Assembly (NCBI GenBank): GCA_964369315.1
Contig: CAYJEJ010000005.1
Location: 1 to 55,461 of the forward strand
From: CAYJEJ01 sp964369315
GTDB taxonomy: Bacteria > Pseudomonadota > Alphaproteobacteria > UBA3830 > JAIRWN01
Reading direction: 5' to 3'
DNA length: 55,461 nt
In this document: positions 45,277 through 55,257 of the stretch, piece after piece
How the letters are laid out: each line of letters starts with the position of its first letter
How positions within the stretch are numbered: position 1 is the first letter of the stretch
Program-made: the position numbers and the translations under genes
The notes under the pieces: model-generated
Told to the model about the DNA's origin: nothing
The model's input: the letters and a program-made list of their open reading frames with translations, nothing else
Database searches by the model: none

Positions 45277-46443
45277 ATGTTTTTTAAAAAAAGACACCTT
45301 ATTGCAATATGTATTTTTTGGATATGCTTATTTGAGCGAAGTTATGCTCAATCAAAAAATAACACCCCCGAAATTCCCGATATTAAATTGGAAGATTTAG
45401 GTACGTTAGATAAAGAAAAAAAATTATACATATACACTTGGTTTGACCAAATATCGCCAAAGGTTTTAGAAGAATTTCATAAACTTACAGGCATCAAAGT
45501 CATAGTAGATGTTTTTGATAGTAACGAGACCCTAGAAGCAAAATTATTAACGGGCAATTGTAACTATGACATAGTGGTCACAAATGCTTGGCCTTTCTTT
45601 CAAAGGGAGATGCGAGCTGGTGTTTTTCAAAAACTAAACAAATCAACGTTATCTAAAAATGTTTCTCTCATAGATAAGCGTGCTTTAAACCTTTTAAAAA
45701 ACATCGATGTTAAAAATGAATATGCCCTGCCCTTTGCATGGGGAGTTAATGGTATTGGGGTTAATATTAAAACCATAAAAACTCTTGCTCCAGATATTGC
45801 TCTTGATACATGGGGGGTTTTGTTTAATCCTGACGTTATAGAAAAAATAAAATTAGGGAAAGTCGCGTTATTGGACAGCCCAGATGAGTTGTTTTGTGCA
45901 GTATTTGCCTATTTAGGCTTCCCAAAAGACACGCTCATAACAAAAGAACAGGCAGAAATGGCCGTAAAACAATTAACAAAAATTCGAAAATATATAAATA
46001 AATTCGACTCTTATAGCTTTCAAGACCTAGCCAATGGAAGTGCATGTGCCGTCATGTGTTCTTCAGGTGATTTAATGTTCGCAAGAACTCAAACATCGAA
46101 AGAAAACGCAAAAAATATAAAATTTATCATCCCGAAAGAAGGCGGTTGTTTATGGCTAGAGGTGATGGCAATCCCTAAACACGCCAAACACTATAACAAC
46201 GCCCATGCCTTTATGAACTTTTTGATGCACCCAAAAATATCATCTCAAATTACTAATTACAACGGTTGTGCCAGCCCTATTGTTGGTGCGAAAGCTTATG
46301 TTTCCGAAAGAATATCTAGTGATAAAACGATTTATCCAGACAACGAGGTATTAAACAATTGCTATATTAACAGTGCCCTTCCAGAGGAAATCAGTCAATA
46401 TATCTCCCGTGCACTAACAAAAATCAAGGCAAATATTCAATAA
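45277..46443 (+). CDS. Polyamine ABC transporter substrate-binding protein (PotD/PotF-like)
   Basis: This 388-aa protein has a signal peptide (MFFKKRHLIAICIFWICLF, cleavage near SYAQ), then a class-D binding fold: LYIYTWFDQISPKVLEEFHK, NYDIVVTNAWPFFQREM, FAWGVNGIGVN and CLWLEVMAIPKHAKH. The family binds spermidine or putrescine. It starts 2 nt after mreC, an unusual position, and no permease or ATPase gene is near, so its partners are elsewhere or missing. Confidence 0.88.
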   Translation: MFFKKRHLIAICIFWICLFERSYAQSKNNTPEIPDIKLEDLGTLDKEKKLYIYTWFDQISPKVLEEFHKLTGIKVIVDVFDSNETLEAKLLTGNCNYDIVVTNAWPFFQREMRAGVFQKLNKSTLSKNVSLIDKRALNLLKNIDVKNEYALPFAWGVNGIGVNIKTIKTLAPDIALDTWGVLFNPDVIEKIKLGKVALLDSPDELFCAVFAYLGFPKDTLITKEQAEMAVKQLTKIRKYINKFDSYSFQDLANGSACAVMCSSGDLMFARTQTSKENAKNIKFIIPKEGGCLWLEVMAIPKHAKHYNNAHAFMNFLMHPKISSQITNYNGCASPIVGAKAYVSERISSDKTIYPDNEVLNNCYINSALPEEISQYISRALTKIKANIQ

Positions 46444-46473
46444 AACGCCGGCTTTACGCATCAAATATCACAA

Positions 46474-47895
46474 TCAATTATTGTTTCCGCCAACTGTGAT
46501 TGCATCGAGTAATATGCTTGGTTGCCCAACACCGCATGGGACATTTTGCCCATCTTTTCCACACGTTCCGATACCGTCATCAAGTGCAAAATCGTTTCCA
46601 ATCATTTTTACTTTTTTTAATATATCTGGACCATTACCGATTAAAGAAACTCCTTTTATTGGCTGAAGTATTTTCCCATTTTCAACCAAAAAAGCATCGG
46701 ACGCAATAAAAACAAATTTTCCAGACGTGATATCAACCTGCCCGCCATCAAATGAAAGGGCAAAAATGCCTTTTTTTACACTCGATAACATTTCCTCAAA
46801 AGAGGTATCCCCTCCAGACATAAAAGTATTCGTCATTCTTGGTATCGGACAATTCATAAAGTTCTGACGCCTCCCGTTCCCCGTAGAGTGCGGCATATTC
46901 ATTAATCTAGCATTTAGCCTATCATACATAAAACCAACCAACTTCCCCTCGTCGACCAATAAGGTTTTTTGTGTTGGAGTACCCTCATCATCAAAGTTCA
47001 GTGAACCTCGCCTGTTTGCAATTGTCCCATCATCATAAATAGTGACTAGCTTTGAAGCCACCTCCTGACCCAACATGTTTGAAAAGACCGATGTTTTTTT
47101 ACGTATTGCATCACCTTCTAAACCATGACCAATCGCCTCATGCAACAACACTCCAGCCCAACCAGAGCCCAATATCACTGGCATTTCTCCAATCGGTGCG
47201 GGAACACTGTTTAGTTTTAATAGAGCTCTCTCAACCGCCTTGCTGACCCTAGGTTGCCAAAAAGATTTTTCAAAAAAATTTTTTAAATTTTGCCGCCCTC
47301 CAAATCGAGATACAGCCATTTCTTGACGAGCATTTTCACAAGTAATAATGGTGATAGAAATATTAATGATTGGTCTAATGTCAGATGTTGAAAAGCCGTC
47401 TGGTCGAGTGATGTTGATACTGGAAATATTTCTTGAAATGTTCATAATAACCTGCGAAACCCTGTTATCGAAGGCTCTGATAAACTTATCTGCATTGTCT
47501 AAAAATATTAAGCTCTCTTTCAAAAAATTTTGATTATTTGCACAACAATCTGCACTATAAAGTGTTCGTTGTACTTTATCTGGTCCTGGGCTCAGGTCGA
47601 CAGTAACGCCACCCGTGTGCGTTAATTCGTTATTGCTAAATAGTCTAACAGCATTTTTTATTGAATTTTCACCTATCTCTGAAGAGTAGGCATAGTCCAC
47701 CCTCTCACCCGCCACTCGCCTCAGACCAAAGCCTTGGCAAGTGTTGAAGGACGTGCTCTTAATGTTACTGCTTTCAAATTCTATACTCTCTGTGAGATTT
47801 TTCTCTATAAAAATTTCACCATCATCAGCACCTAAAAAAGCAGGTTTAATATTATGTGCGAGATTTGAAAAATCTAGATTTATTGCAAGTTCCAT
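46474..47895 (-). CDS. tldD: Metalloprotease TldD
   Basis: This 473-aa protein has the TldD zinc motif HEAIGHGLEGDAIRKKTSVF (near residues 260-280), plus NRRGSLNFDDEGTPTQKTLL and MPHSTGNGRRQNFMNCPIPRM, both typical. With TldE it degrades unfolded or modified peptides and matures peptide natural products. TldE is not in the window. ATG 47895 with an upstream GGGAT is favoured; ATG 47937 would overlap murC by 20 nt. It ends the dapF operon. Confidence 0.93.
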   Translation of the reverse strand: MELAINLDFSNLAHNIKPAFLGADDGEIFIEKNLTESIEFESSNIKSTSFNTCQGFGLRRVAGERVDYAYSSEIGENSIKNAVRLFSNNELTHTGGVTVDLSPGPDKVQRTLYSADCCANNQNFLKESLIFLDNADKFIRAFDNRVSQVIMNISRNISSINITRPDGFSTSDIRPIINISITIITCENARQEMAVSRFGGRQNLKNFFEKSFWQPRVSKAVERALLKLNSVPAPIGEMPVILGSGWAGVLLHEAIGHGLEGDAIRKKTSVFSNMLGQEVASKLVTIYDDGTIANRRGSLNFDDEGTPTQKTLLVDEGKLVGFMYDRLNARLMNMPHSTGNGRRQNFMNCPIPRMTNTFMSGGDTSFEEMLSSVKKGIFALSFDGGQVDITSGKFVFIASDAFLVENGKILQPIKGVSLIGNGPDILKKVKMIGNDFALDDGIGTCGKDGQNVPCGVGQPSILLDAITVGGNNN

Positions 47896-47917
47896 CGTTG
47901 TTATCCCTAACTCTATT

Positions 47918-49357
47918 TCATGTTTTTTTGCTTTCATTCAATGCTTTAGTAAACAAGTCATTCGCATCACGAGCCCAATTGGTGATGGAACCCGCCCCCA
48001 AAAAAATGACAAAATCACCTTTAGAAATTTTTAAACCTATTTTATTGACGAGCTGGTTAAGGTCTTCGACATATTCGCCTATACCGGCTGATTTTACTAA
48101 ATTAATACTGTCGACCCCATCAATATTAGGTTCACCTGCGGTGTAAACTGGGGTAACAAAAGTATAGTCCGCTATTGATAAAACTCTTTTAAACTCTTCC
48201 CAGAGGCTCTGAAGCCTCGTATAACGGTGTGGTTGTATGATTGCATATATCTTGCCCTGCCCAACACAAATCTCACGGGCTGCGTTCAAAACAGCAGTAA
48301 TCTCGACTGGATGATGGGCATAATCGTCTATTATCTCACAGCCATTGACATGCCCTACCCTTGTAAAACGCCTCTTAACTCCACAAAATTCCCGCAACGC
48401 ACTTACAACGAACTTAGAATCAACCCCCAGCTCCAAGCCAATCGCTATTGCAACAAGGCTGTTTTGAGCGTTATGTCTGCCTATAAGAGGCAGGAATAGT
48501 TCCAATCCATCATATTCAGTTGATTTAGCAAATAAATTTTTCGCAAAATCAGATAATCTTACCCGAAAACTAACACCTTCTCCAGTTGTTCGAACATCAA
48601 TCGCTTGAATATCAGAATGTTCCGCAAAGCCATATGTAACCAAGCGTTTATCAATAATAGTTTTCGCAATGCTTAAAGTATGTGCATTATCTGCACATAT
48701 AATTGCCATTCCGTAAAACGGCACATTCGAGGCAAACCCCTCAAATGCCTTATGTATAGACTCAATATTGCCAAAATGGTCTAGGTGTTCATAATCAATG
48801 TTTGTTATGACTGCAATTGTTGTTGGTAATTTACAAAATGTTCCATCGGACTCATCCGCCTCAGCAACAATCCAATCTCCATAGCCAGTTTTTGCGTTCG
48901 TTCCCAACGAATTGATGATGCCGCCGTTTATTATAGTTGGGTCAAATAGTGCTTTTTCCAAAACCGCACCAACCAGTGATGTGGTTGTTGTTTTTCCATG
49001 TGAGCCAGCTATGGATATAGACTTTTTAAAACGCATAAGCTCAGCCAACATTTCAGCACGTTTTATCAGTGGAATTTTTAACCGCCGAGCTTCAATGACC
49101 TCAGGGTTAGTATCAGCCACAGCAGAGGATATAACAACCACCCCACACTCCACAACGTTTTCTGGGGCATGATTATAGATAATTTTTATCCCATTTCTCT
49201 CTAACCTTTCGGTGTTATAGTTGTGCGATATATCGCTGCCTTGAACAACATACCCTAGGTTATTAAGGGTCTGTGCTATCCCGCTCATACCAATACCGCC
49301 AATACCGATAAAATGGATTGGCTTCTTATAGCCCGAAAAATTTGATAATTTATTCAT
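47918..49357 (-). CDS. murC: UDP-N-acetylmuramate--L-alanine ligase
   Basis: This 479-aa Mur ligase has IHFIGIGGIGMSGIAQTL at the N-terminus, the ATP loop SIAGSHGKTTTTSLV, VAEADESDGTF and the late DDYAHHPVEI. It adds L-alanine to UDP-MurNAc. Start 49357 gives the normal N-terminus; the longer frame from 49420 would run into murG. It follows murG by 22 nt. murB and ddl, usual neighbours, are absent. Confidence 0.97.
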   Translation of the reverse strand: MNKLSNFSGYKKPIHFIGIGGIGMSGIAQTLNNLGYVVQGSDISHNYNTERLERNGIKIIYNHAPENVVECGVVVISSAVADTNPEVIEARRLKIPLIKRAEMLAELMRFKKSISIAGSHGKTTTTSLVGAVLEKALFDPTIINGGIINSLGTNAKTGYGDWIVAEADESDGTFCKLPTTIAVITNIDYEHLDHFGNIESIHKAFEGFASNVPFYGMAIICADNAHTLSIAKTIIDKRLVTYGFAEHSDIQAIDVRTTGEGVSFRVRLSDFAKNLFAKSTEYDGLELFLPLIGRHNAQNSLVAIAIGLELGVDSKFVVSALREFCGVKRRFTRVGHVNGCEIIDDYAHHPVEITAVLNAAREICVGQGKIYAIIQPHRYTRLQSLWEEFKRVLSIADYTFVTPVYTAGEPNIDGVDSINLVKSAGIGEYVEDLNQLVNKIGLKISKGDFVIFLGAGSITNWARDANDLFTKALNESKKT

Positions 49358-49379
49358 ATTATATATCTTAAAAAAACCC

Positions 49380-50456
49380 CTAGTGAATGAGCCTGTTAAT
49401 AATATTATCCGCACTATCAAAGCAACGACATTTTTGAATGTTTTCTGATGCCCTTTTTAAATCGTCCGGATTATTTATTAAATGCTCTACCAACGCGGTA
49501 ATTTCACCATTTTTTAATTGTTCTTCAGTTACAAGCCACCCACATCCATTATGCAAATAATATTTTGCGTTTGCTATTTGATGGTTATCTTTTGACTGTG
49601 CAAATGGAACAATTATCGCTGGTTTACCAATTGATGCAATCTCACCTAATGTTGACGCTCCAGCCCGACATATAATCAAATCAGACTGATTTAAAACATG
49701 TGCTATATCGCTAATAAATGGTCGAACATCCGCACTGATACCTGCAAGTTTTAAGGAGTTTTCTAACTCTTGCATATCCTCAACCCTAGATTGCTGAATA
49801 ACTGTAATCTTTTTCTTTATTTCATCACTTAGGTTAGCAAAAGATTTTGGTATTTCCTTTGAAAATATTTTCGCCCCCTGACTTCCGCCCATTATGGCTA
49901 TTTTAAACAAATCTTTTGATTCTTCATCCTTAGCATACTTATTTGATTGAGAGATGAAAACGTTTCTTATTGGCAAGCCAGAGACCACACTACCATCAGG
50001 TGAAAACTTGGTGTCCTGAAATGATATGAACACATTTTCAGCAAATTTTGATAATATCCGATTACTCAGCCCCATCACTATATTTTGCTCGTGTATCGAA
50101 AAGGGTATCCGTTTTATATATCCATAAATTAATGGAACGAGGCTAAACAACCCTCCAAACCCTAAAAAATTAATAACGTTATGTTCTTTAAGTAATTTTT
50201 TAACTATCCTAACATTTGCTAATAGTCGCGAAATGTTTTTATACACATGGTCTAGTTGTTTTGGCACTTTTATCGTATTCATGACGATTAAATCTGCAAC
50301 TGGGATATCGTCACAATATTTTTTCGCCCTTTGGTCAGTTATAAAAACAACTTTGCGTTTTTGCTCTTTTAGTTTCTGGAAAACAGCAACTGCAGGAAAG
50401 ACATGTCCACCAGTTCCCCCTGCTACTATTGCTATAGTTTTGTCTTTATTATCCAT
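49380..50456 (-). CDS. murG: UDP-GlcNAc--lipid I N-acetylglucosaminyltransferase
   Basis: This 358-aa GT28 enzyme has the MurG glycine loops AIVAGGTGGHVFPAVA (9-24) and IMGGSQGAKIFS, the HEQN segment FSIHEQNIVMG and the donor site RAGASTLGEIASIGKPAIIVPF. It makes lipid II on the inner leaflet. It lies 4 nt after uvrD, so both share one transcript, and before murC. Confidence 0.97.
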   Translation of the reverse strand: MDNKDKTIAIVAGGTGGHVFPAVAVFQKLKEQKRKVVFITDQRAKKYCDDIPVADLIVMNTIKVPKQLDHVYKNISRLLANVRIVKKLLKEHNVINFLGFGGLFSLVPLIYGYIKRIPFSIHEQNIVMGLSNRILSKFAENVFISFQDTKFSPDGSVVSGLPIRNVFISQSNKYAKDEESKDLFKIAIMGGSQGAKIFSKEIPKSFANLSDEIKKKITVIQQSRVEDMQELENSLKLAGISADVRPFISDIAHVLNQSDLIICRAGASTLGEIASIGKPAIIVPFAQSKDNHQIANAKYYLHNGCGWLVTEEQLKNGEITALVEHLINNPDDLKRASENIQKCRCFDSADNIINRLIH

Positions 50457-50460
50457 ATGC

Positions 50461-52587
50461 TTATATTTCTTCCAAAAAATCTGGTAACATTTTTTTCACA
50501 CCAAAATCATCAAAGTCCACCTCAACAGATGTGGGACTCACGCTTAAAACGACCCCCTCCCCGTAATGTTTATGCCTTACTTTAGCACCTGTTCCTGCGG
50601 TTTTTGTTTTTAACGCCATCGCCTCATAGCCCGAAGGTTTAAAATTTTTCTGATAAAAATTACCCGCCCCTTTCTGATAAAACTGACCCGAATCATATTC
50701 TACCATATTACACTTTGGTATTTCTGCAATAAATCTTGAAGGAAGGGAAGATTGCCATTGGTTATAAGTCAGTCTTTTTGATGCATGTGTAATAGTTAAA
50801 GATTTTTTTGCCCTCGTGATGCCCACATACGCAAGCCTTCGCTCCTCCTCAAGATTGTCTTCTTGTAGTGAAATTGGGTTCGGAAAAACCCCCTCTTCCC
50901 AACCACACAAATAAACCGTGTCAAACTCCTGCCCTTTTGCACTATGAAGTGTCATTAAGGTGACCAAATCGCTTTCATCCTTTTGATAACTATTATCCGA
51001 GACAAGGCTAATGTGCTCCAAGAACTCTTCAATCGAAGAAAAATATGTTAAAGAACGCATCAATTCTTTGATATTTTCAAGTCTATTTTTCGCATCAGCG
51101 TCTTTGGACTGTTTTAGCATCATTTCATACCCAGATTCCAGTAATATGGTTTTAACCAATTCATTAAGTGCTAAAACGCCACTTAACATTAATTTATTCC
51201 ACCTTTTCAAGTCTTCAGAAAACATTTCTATAGACTTTTTTGCACTTGGTCTGATACTTGGGTGATTTTTCACCTTTTCCAATGCATCAGAATAGTTAAC
51301 GCCATCGGTTATTACGATATGACGTAAAGCCTGTATGGTGCTTTGACCGATGCCTCGTCTTGGCGTATTAATAATTCGCTCTAATGCTAGACCATCGTCT
51401 GGTTGATATATGACCCGAAGATAAGCAACGATATCCCTTATCTCTTGCCTGTCATAGAACTTCGGCCCGCCTATAACCCTGTAAGGCACCCCCCAAGCGA
51501 TGAGCTTTTCTTCCAGCTCCCTCGCCTGAAAGCCAGCTCTAATTAATATGGCTATTTCCTCAAAATTCAGCCCTAAATTTTTCTTCGACAATATGTTTTG
51601 TGCAACCCAAATGGACTCGTCTCTGCTACTAAAAACACCTTGTACAAAGATTTTTTCACCATCTCCTTTTGATGACCAAAGCCTCTTGCCGAGCCTACCC
51701 TGATTATGGCTAATCAGCCCATCCGCAGCACTTAATATGTGTTGAGTAGAGCGATAATTTTGCTCAAGCCTTATGGTCACGGCATTTTCAAAATCCTTTG
51801 AGAAACGCAAAATATTGCCGACTTCTGCCCCTCGCCAACTATAAATAGACTGGTCATCATCGCCGACACAACAAAGCCCCTCCCCCTTTGGGCTCAACAT
51901 ACGAAGCCATAAATATTGTGCTATATTTGTGTCTTGATATTCATCAACCAAAATATATTTAAATTTATTTTGATAATACTCTAGTATTTGGTCATTTGTG
52001 CGAAACAGCTCTATATTTAATAAAATCAAATCCCCAAAGTCAACTGCCCCATATGTTCGAAGTCTATCTTGATATATTTGATAAATATAATGTGCCCTCT
52101 GTTCAATACCCATCGCAGGGGTGATGTCACAACAATTCAGTGCGGCATCTTTCCAACGGCTAATTATCTCTAGCACGGCTTGAGCTAAATCTTTTTTATC
52201 CTCTAAGTTTTCATCTTTTATTATTTGTTTTATAAGTTTTATTTGGTCATCTTGATTCAATATTATAAAATCGTTTTTTATTCCTATTAACTCTCCATGT
52301 ATCCTGAGTATCCTTGAGCAACAAGAGTGAAACGTTCCCACCCATCTCATTGAAAAGCCAATTCTTTGCTTCATTTCATTTGCTGCACGATTACTAAAAG
52401 TGACAGCCAATATCTCACTTTCATTAGATAACCCTGATGCCACCAAATATGATATTTTGCTTGTTAAGACCCGAGTTTTACCGGTTCCTGCACCAGCTAA
52501 AATCAAGAGCGGCTTGCCCACAGCTTTAACTGCTTCAAGCTGTCGTTCGTTAAGCTCGGACGTGATTTCATCAATTATGCGTTGCAT
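50461..52587 (-). CDS. uvrD: ATP-dependent DNA helicase, UvrD/PcrA family
   Basis: This 708-aa SF1A helicase has ELNERQLEAV (Q motif), Walker A LAGAGTGKT (30-38), VDEYQDTN, DDDQSIYSWRGA, EQNYRST, MTLHSAKGQEFDTVYLCG and EERRLAYVGITRAKKSL. The C-terminal KVRHKHYGEGVVLSV matches the UvrD/PcrA tail rather than Rep. It unwinds DNA in repair. Its start overlaps dapF by 13 nt. Confidence 0.95.
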   Translation of the reverse strand: MQRIIDEITSELNERQLEAVKAVGKPLLILAGAGTGKTRVLTSKISYLVASGLSNESEILAVTFSNRAANEMKQRIGFSMRWVGTFHSCCSRILRIHGELIGIKNDFIILNQDDQIKLIKQIIKDENLEDKKDLAQAVLEIISRWKDAALNCCDITPAMGIEQRAHYIYQIYQDRLRTYGAVDFGDLILLNIELFRTNDQILEYYQNKFKYILVDEYQDTNIAQYLWLRMLSPKGEGLCCVGDDDQSIYSWRGAEVGNILRFSKDFENAVTIRLEQNYRSTQHILSAADGLISHNQGRLGKRLWSSKGDGEKIFVQGVFSSRDESIWVAQNILSKKNLGLNFEEIAILIRAGFQARELEEKLIAWGVPYRVIGGPKFYDRQEIRDIVAYLRVIYQPDDGLALERIINTPRRGIGQSTIQALRHIVITDGVNYSDALEKVKNHPSIRPSAKKSIEMFSEDLKRWNKLMLSGVLALNELVKTILLESGYEMMLKQSKDADAKNRLENIKELMRSLTYFSSIEEFLEHISLVSDNSYQKDESDLVTLMTLHSAKGQEFDTVYLCGWEEGVFPNPISLQEDNLEEERRLAYVGITRAKKSLTITHASKRLTYNQWQSSLPSRFIAEIPKCNMVEYDSGQFYQKGAGNFYQKNFKPSGYEAMALKTKTAGTGAKVRHKHYGEGVVLSVSPTSVEVDFDDFGVKKMLPDFLEEI

Positions 52588-53483
52588 ATTTCATGACTAT
52601 AATAAAAAACACCTGAAAAAACAATTTTGGCTTGCCCTGTTTGAATAATATCAAGATTTTGTGAAAACTGCACGTTTAAAACGCCCCCATTTTGAATGAT
52701 ATCAATACTATCTTGAGCGTTTATAAGCCCCAGTTTAAGAGCCGCCCCACCAACCGCACACGCACCACTGCCGCACGCGTTGGTCAGCCCAACACCCCTC
52801 TCCCAAGTTTTTGTAAAAGATTGATAGTGTTGTTGACCTAATCGCTCAGGGAAGCTCGCAAAACTGACATTAACCCCTTCGGGAAAAACCTCACTTCCCG
52901 CGATGTTTGGTGCGATGCTAGATAAATCCAGCTCTTTTACATTATCAACAAAAAATATCACATGCGGGTTGCCCAAATTGACCGCATAACCTTTAATCTC
53001 GCCAATTCTTGTTTTAAAAATTAAATCCGTTGGGTCGCAATCATTTAAAGCCGCCCGCTTTTGCCCAAAACAAGCTTGCCCCATATTTACACTTACTTTT
53101 CTTAAGCAATCCAACACCCTAGTGTCACATTGTCTCAATGTTTTGTTCTTATGCAAACAATTTATTAAATTATCTTTCTTTTTGGTTTTATTAAAAAGCA
53201 ATAAAGACAAACACCTCAGTCCATTTCCACAAGTTTCCGCTGAACTGCCATCGGCATTATAAAACCAAACATCGCTCTGGGTTGACTTTGTTTGATAAAC
53301 AATCACTTGGTCGCAGCCCACACCAAGATTCCGGTCAGCGATTTTTCTTATTAAATGTGTTTTTACTAGGTTATTATTCTGGCTAATAACGTCCACAGGC
53401 AAATCATTTATACCAAAAATCGCAAAATCGTTCCCCAACCCTTCTGCCTTAATGAAGGGAATTTTTTGGTCTTTATCGTTCAT
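52575..53483 (-). CDS. dapF: Diaminopimelate epimerase
   Basis: This enzyme (302 aa from ATG 53483) has EGLGNDF, the first active cysteine in NADGSSAETCGNGLRCL and the second in NACGSGACAVGGAA. It converts LL- to meso-diaminopimelate for peptidoglycan. It has a longer N-terminus than E. coli DapF; ATG 53495 is an alternative start. It appears to lead the dapF-uvrD-murG-murC-tldD operon and is divergent from ihfB. Confidence 0.95.
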   Translation of the reverse strand: MNDKDQKIPFIKAEGLGNDFAIFGINDLPVDVISQNNNLVKTHLIRKIADRNLGVGCDQVIVYQTKSTQSDVWFYNADGSSAETCGNGLRCLSLLLFNKTKKKDNLINCLHKNKTLRQCDTRVLDCLRKVSVNMGQACFGQKRAALNDCDPTDLIFKTRIGEIKGYAVNLGNPHVIFFVDNVKELDLSSIAPNIAGSEVFPEGVNVSFASFPERLGQQHYQSFTKTWERGVGLTNACGSGACAVGGAALKLGLINAQDSIDIIQNGGVLNVQFSQNLDIIQTGQAKIVFSGVFYYSHEICNA

Positions 53484-53674
53484 GCTTGAGCACATGTTTT
53501 ATCATCTTAATCGCAAATTTAACATAATTTGTCTTAATAAACCTATTAACACTAGGTCTCACCATACCAATACCCTCCCCCGATAATTGAACTTAAGAGA
53601 TTGACGTAACGCCTATGGTCAGCTATTGTAACAAAAATAATTAAAATACAGAAAGCATTTATAAAGGTGTACTT

Positions 53675-53974
53675 ATGATAAAATCACAATTGGTTGAAAA
53701 ATTGGCGAAAATCCACCAATACATGCACGTTAAGGACGCTGATGTTATTGTTTCTATTGTATTTGACGGCATGAATCAGGCTTTGATGGAAGGGAAGAGA
53801 ATTGAATTGCGTGGTTTTGGCGTCTTTTCCATTCGGAACCGAGACCCCCGCATTGCAAGAAATCCCCGCACTGGCGAGTCGGTGCGTGTTGGCAAGAAAA
53901 AAGCCGTCGCATTCAAGGCTGGGCGTCAACTATTGGAACATATTAATAACAGCAAATCGTTTTCTGCGAAATAG
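53675..53974 (+). CDS. ihfB: Integration host factor subunit beta (HU/IHF family)
   Basis: This 99-aa protein has the HU/IHF fold with IELRGFGVFSIRNRDPRIARNPRTGE, the DNA-intercalating arm, and VAFKAGRQLLEHIN. The FGVFSIRNRDPR sequence and helix 1 favour IhfB over HU. It bends DNA at specific sites. AAGGTG lies 6 nt before the ATG. It precedes accD by 15 nt. Confidence 0.88.
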   Translation: MIKSQLVEKLAKIHQYMHVKDADVIVSIVFDGMNQALMEGKRIELRGFGVFSIRNRDPRIARNPRTGESVRVGKKKAVAFKAGRQLLEHINNSKSFSAK

Positions 53975-53989
53975 TTTGGGGTATTATAA

Positions 53990-54847
53990 ATGAACTGGCT
54001 CACGAACTTTGTTCGCCCTAAAATTCAAGCCTTGGTCGGCAAGCACGAGGTTCCCGACAGCTTTTGGGACAAATGCTCGTTGTGTGAGCAGATGATTTTT
54101 CACAGAGACCTCATTAAAAACCTTTATGTCTGCCCTGAGTGTGGAAACCATATGAACATTAGTGTCGCAGAACGTGTTGAGTCTCTCATGGACGCGGGAT
54201 ACCAAATTATAAAACCACTGTCGGTGCTCGATGACCCCATAAAGTTCAAAGACAGCAAAAAATATTCTGACAGATTAAGAGCCGCTCGTTCAAAAACGTC
54301 TGTTCAAGATGCTTTGATGTCGGTCATTGGGAAAATAGACAACGCCCCCGCTTGTCTGAGCGTTTTTAATTTTGATTTTATGGGCGGTTCGATGGGAACG
54401 GCGGTTGGCACAAACTTTATAAACGCAGCTGAAGTTGCCGTTCGGCAAAACGCGGCTTTTATTGTTGTCACTGCCTCTGGTGGGGCAAGAATGCAAGAGG
54501 GCATTTTATCGCTTGTTCAAATGTCGCGAACAGTTTCTGCAATAAACATGGTTAAGAACGCGGGTCTTCCCTATATTGTCGTTTTAACAAACCCCACAAC
54601 AGGGGGCGTTTCAGCTTCTCTCGCGATGCTTGGTGATGTTCATATCGCTGAACCTAGGGCAATGATTTGCTTTACTGGTCCAAGGGTGATTGAAGAGACG
54701 ATAAAACAAAAATTACCCGACAATTTTCAAACCTCGGAATACTTGTTGGACCATGGCATGATTGACATGGTAACAGAAAGAAAAGACTTGAAGAAAACCC
54801 TCGGGAAAATCATCTCCCTGCTAATGGGTAGCAGTTTGAAGCAATAA
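53990..54847 (+). CDS. accD: Acetyl-CoA carboxylase, carboxyltransferase subunit beta
   Basis: This 285-aa protein has the AccD C4 zinc finger (Cys29, Cys32, Cys48, Cys51), then the crotonase-like domain with VVTASGGARMQEGILSLVQM, NPTTGGVSASLAMLGD and ICFTGPRVIEETI. It transfers CO2 from biotin to acetyl-CoA to make malonyl-CoA for fatty acids. It follows ihfB; folC, the usual next gene, is absent. Confidence 0.96.
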   Translation: MNWLTNFVRPKIQALVGKHEVPDSFWDKCSLCEQMIFHRDLIKNLYVCPECGNHMNISVAERVESLMDAGYQIIKPLSVLDDPIKFKDSKKYSDRLRAARSKTSVQDALMSVIGKIDNAPACLSVFNFDFMGGSMGTAVGTNFINAAEVAVRQNAAFIVVTASGGARMQEGILSLVQMSRTVSAINMVKNAGLPYIVVLTNPTTGGVSASLAMLGDVHIAEPRAMICFTGPRVIEETIKQKLPDNFQTSEYLLDHGMIDMVTERKDLKKTLGKIISLLMGSSLKQ

Positions 54848-55257
54848 TCCCACCGCACAGAGCGAAAATTGTTTTCCTCCCCCTCAACAAGGCGTCATAT
54901 AGAAAATAATAACTGAGATTTTTTGATTTTTGGTCAAATTATCCTGTGTACATACCCCTCCGTCATGACAAATGATTGTCAACGAAACACTAAGCTTCAG
55001 CGAAATTAATGGTTTTTTTCAAAAAGACAAAAACTCATACCCAATCATTAAATTGTTTACCTTTCAGACTATGTTGCCGTTTTGCAACACTTGTTTGGGT
55101 TTTTTAAAAACATCAGTATTTTTCGCCTTTTCAGGATTGCAATGGTTGGTTAATCATGCTAATTCTAACGAGGTTGGTTTTTATTTTACCCCCCCCCCCC
55201 GCGGAGCTTAATGGGTAAGCTCTCGATTGTGGGTCGTGGAGAGAGGAGATGGATTGA
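54848..55257. other. Intergenic leader with poly-C tract and hairpins
   Basis: This 410-bp gap has no convincing gene; the frame 54972-55211 (79 aa) has no ribosome site or family. A small hairpin (TGTTGC/GCAACA, 55072-55089) may end accD transcripts. A run of 12 C lies at 55189-55200, followed by the stem GAGCTT/AAGCTC (55204-55222) with a 7-nt loop. A Shine-Dalgarno-like GAGGAG ends about 10 nt before the downstream start codon. Confidence 0.6.
55189..55200 (+). repeat. Homopolymeric tract of 12 C, candidate phase-variation site
   Basis: Twelve consecutive C sit in otherwise AT-rich DNA, 57 nt before the start of a secreted protein. Such tracts change length by slipped-strand mispairing. 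Its position fits a promoter spacer or 5' leader rather than the coding region. Confidence 0.85.

Noticed and set aside
54972..55211. 79-aa plus-strand ORF ending in the poly-C tract
   Set aside because: No ribosome site or recognisable domain; its end is set by the homopolymer.
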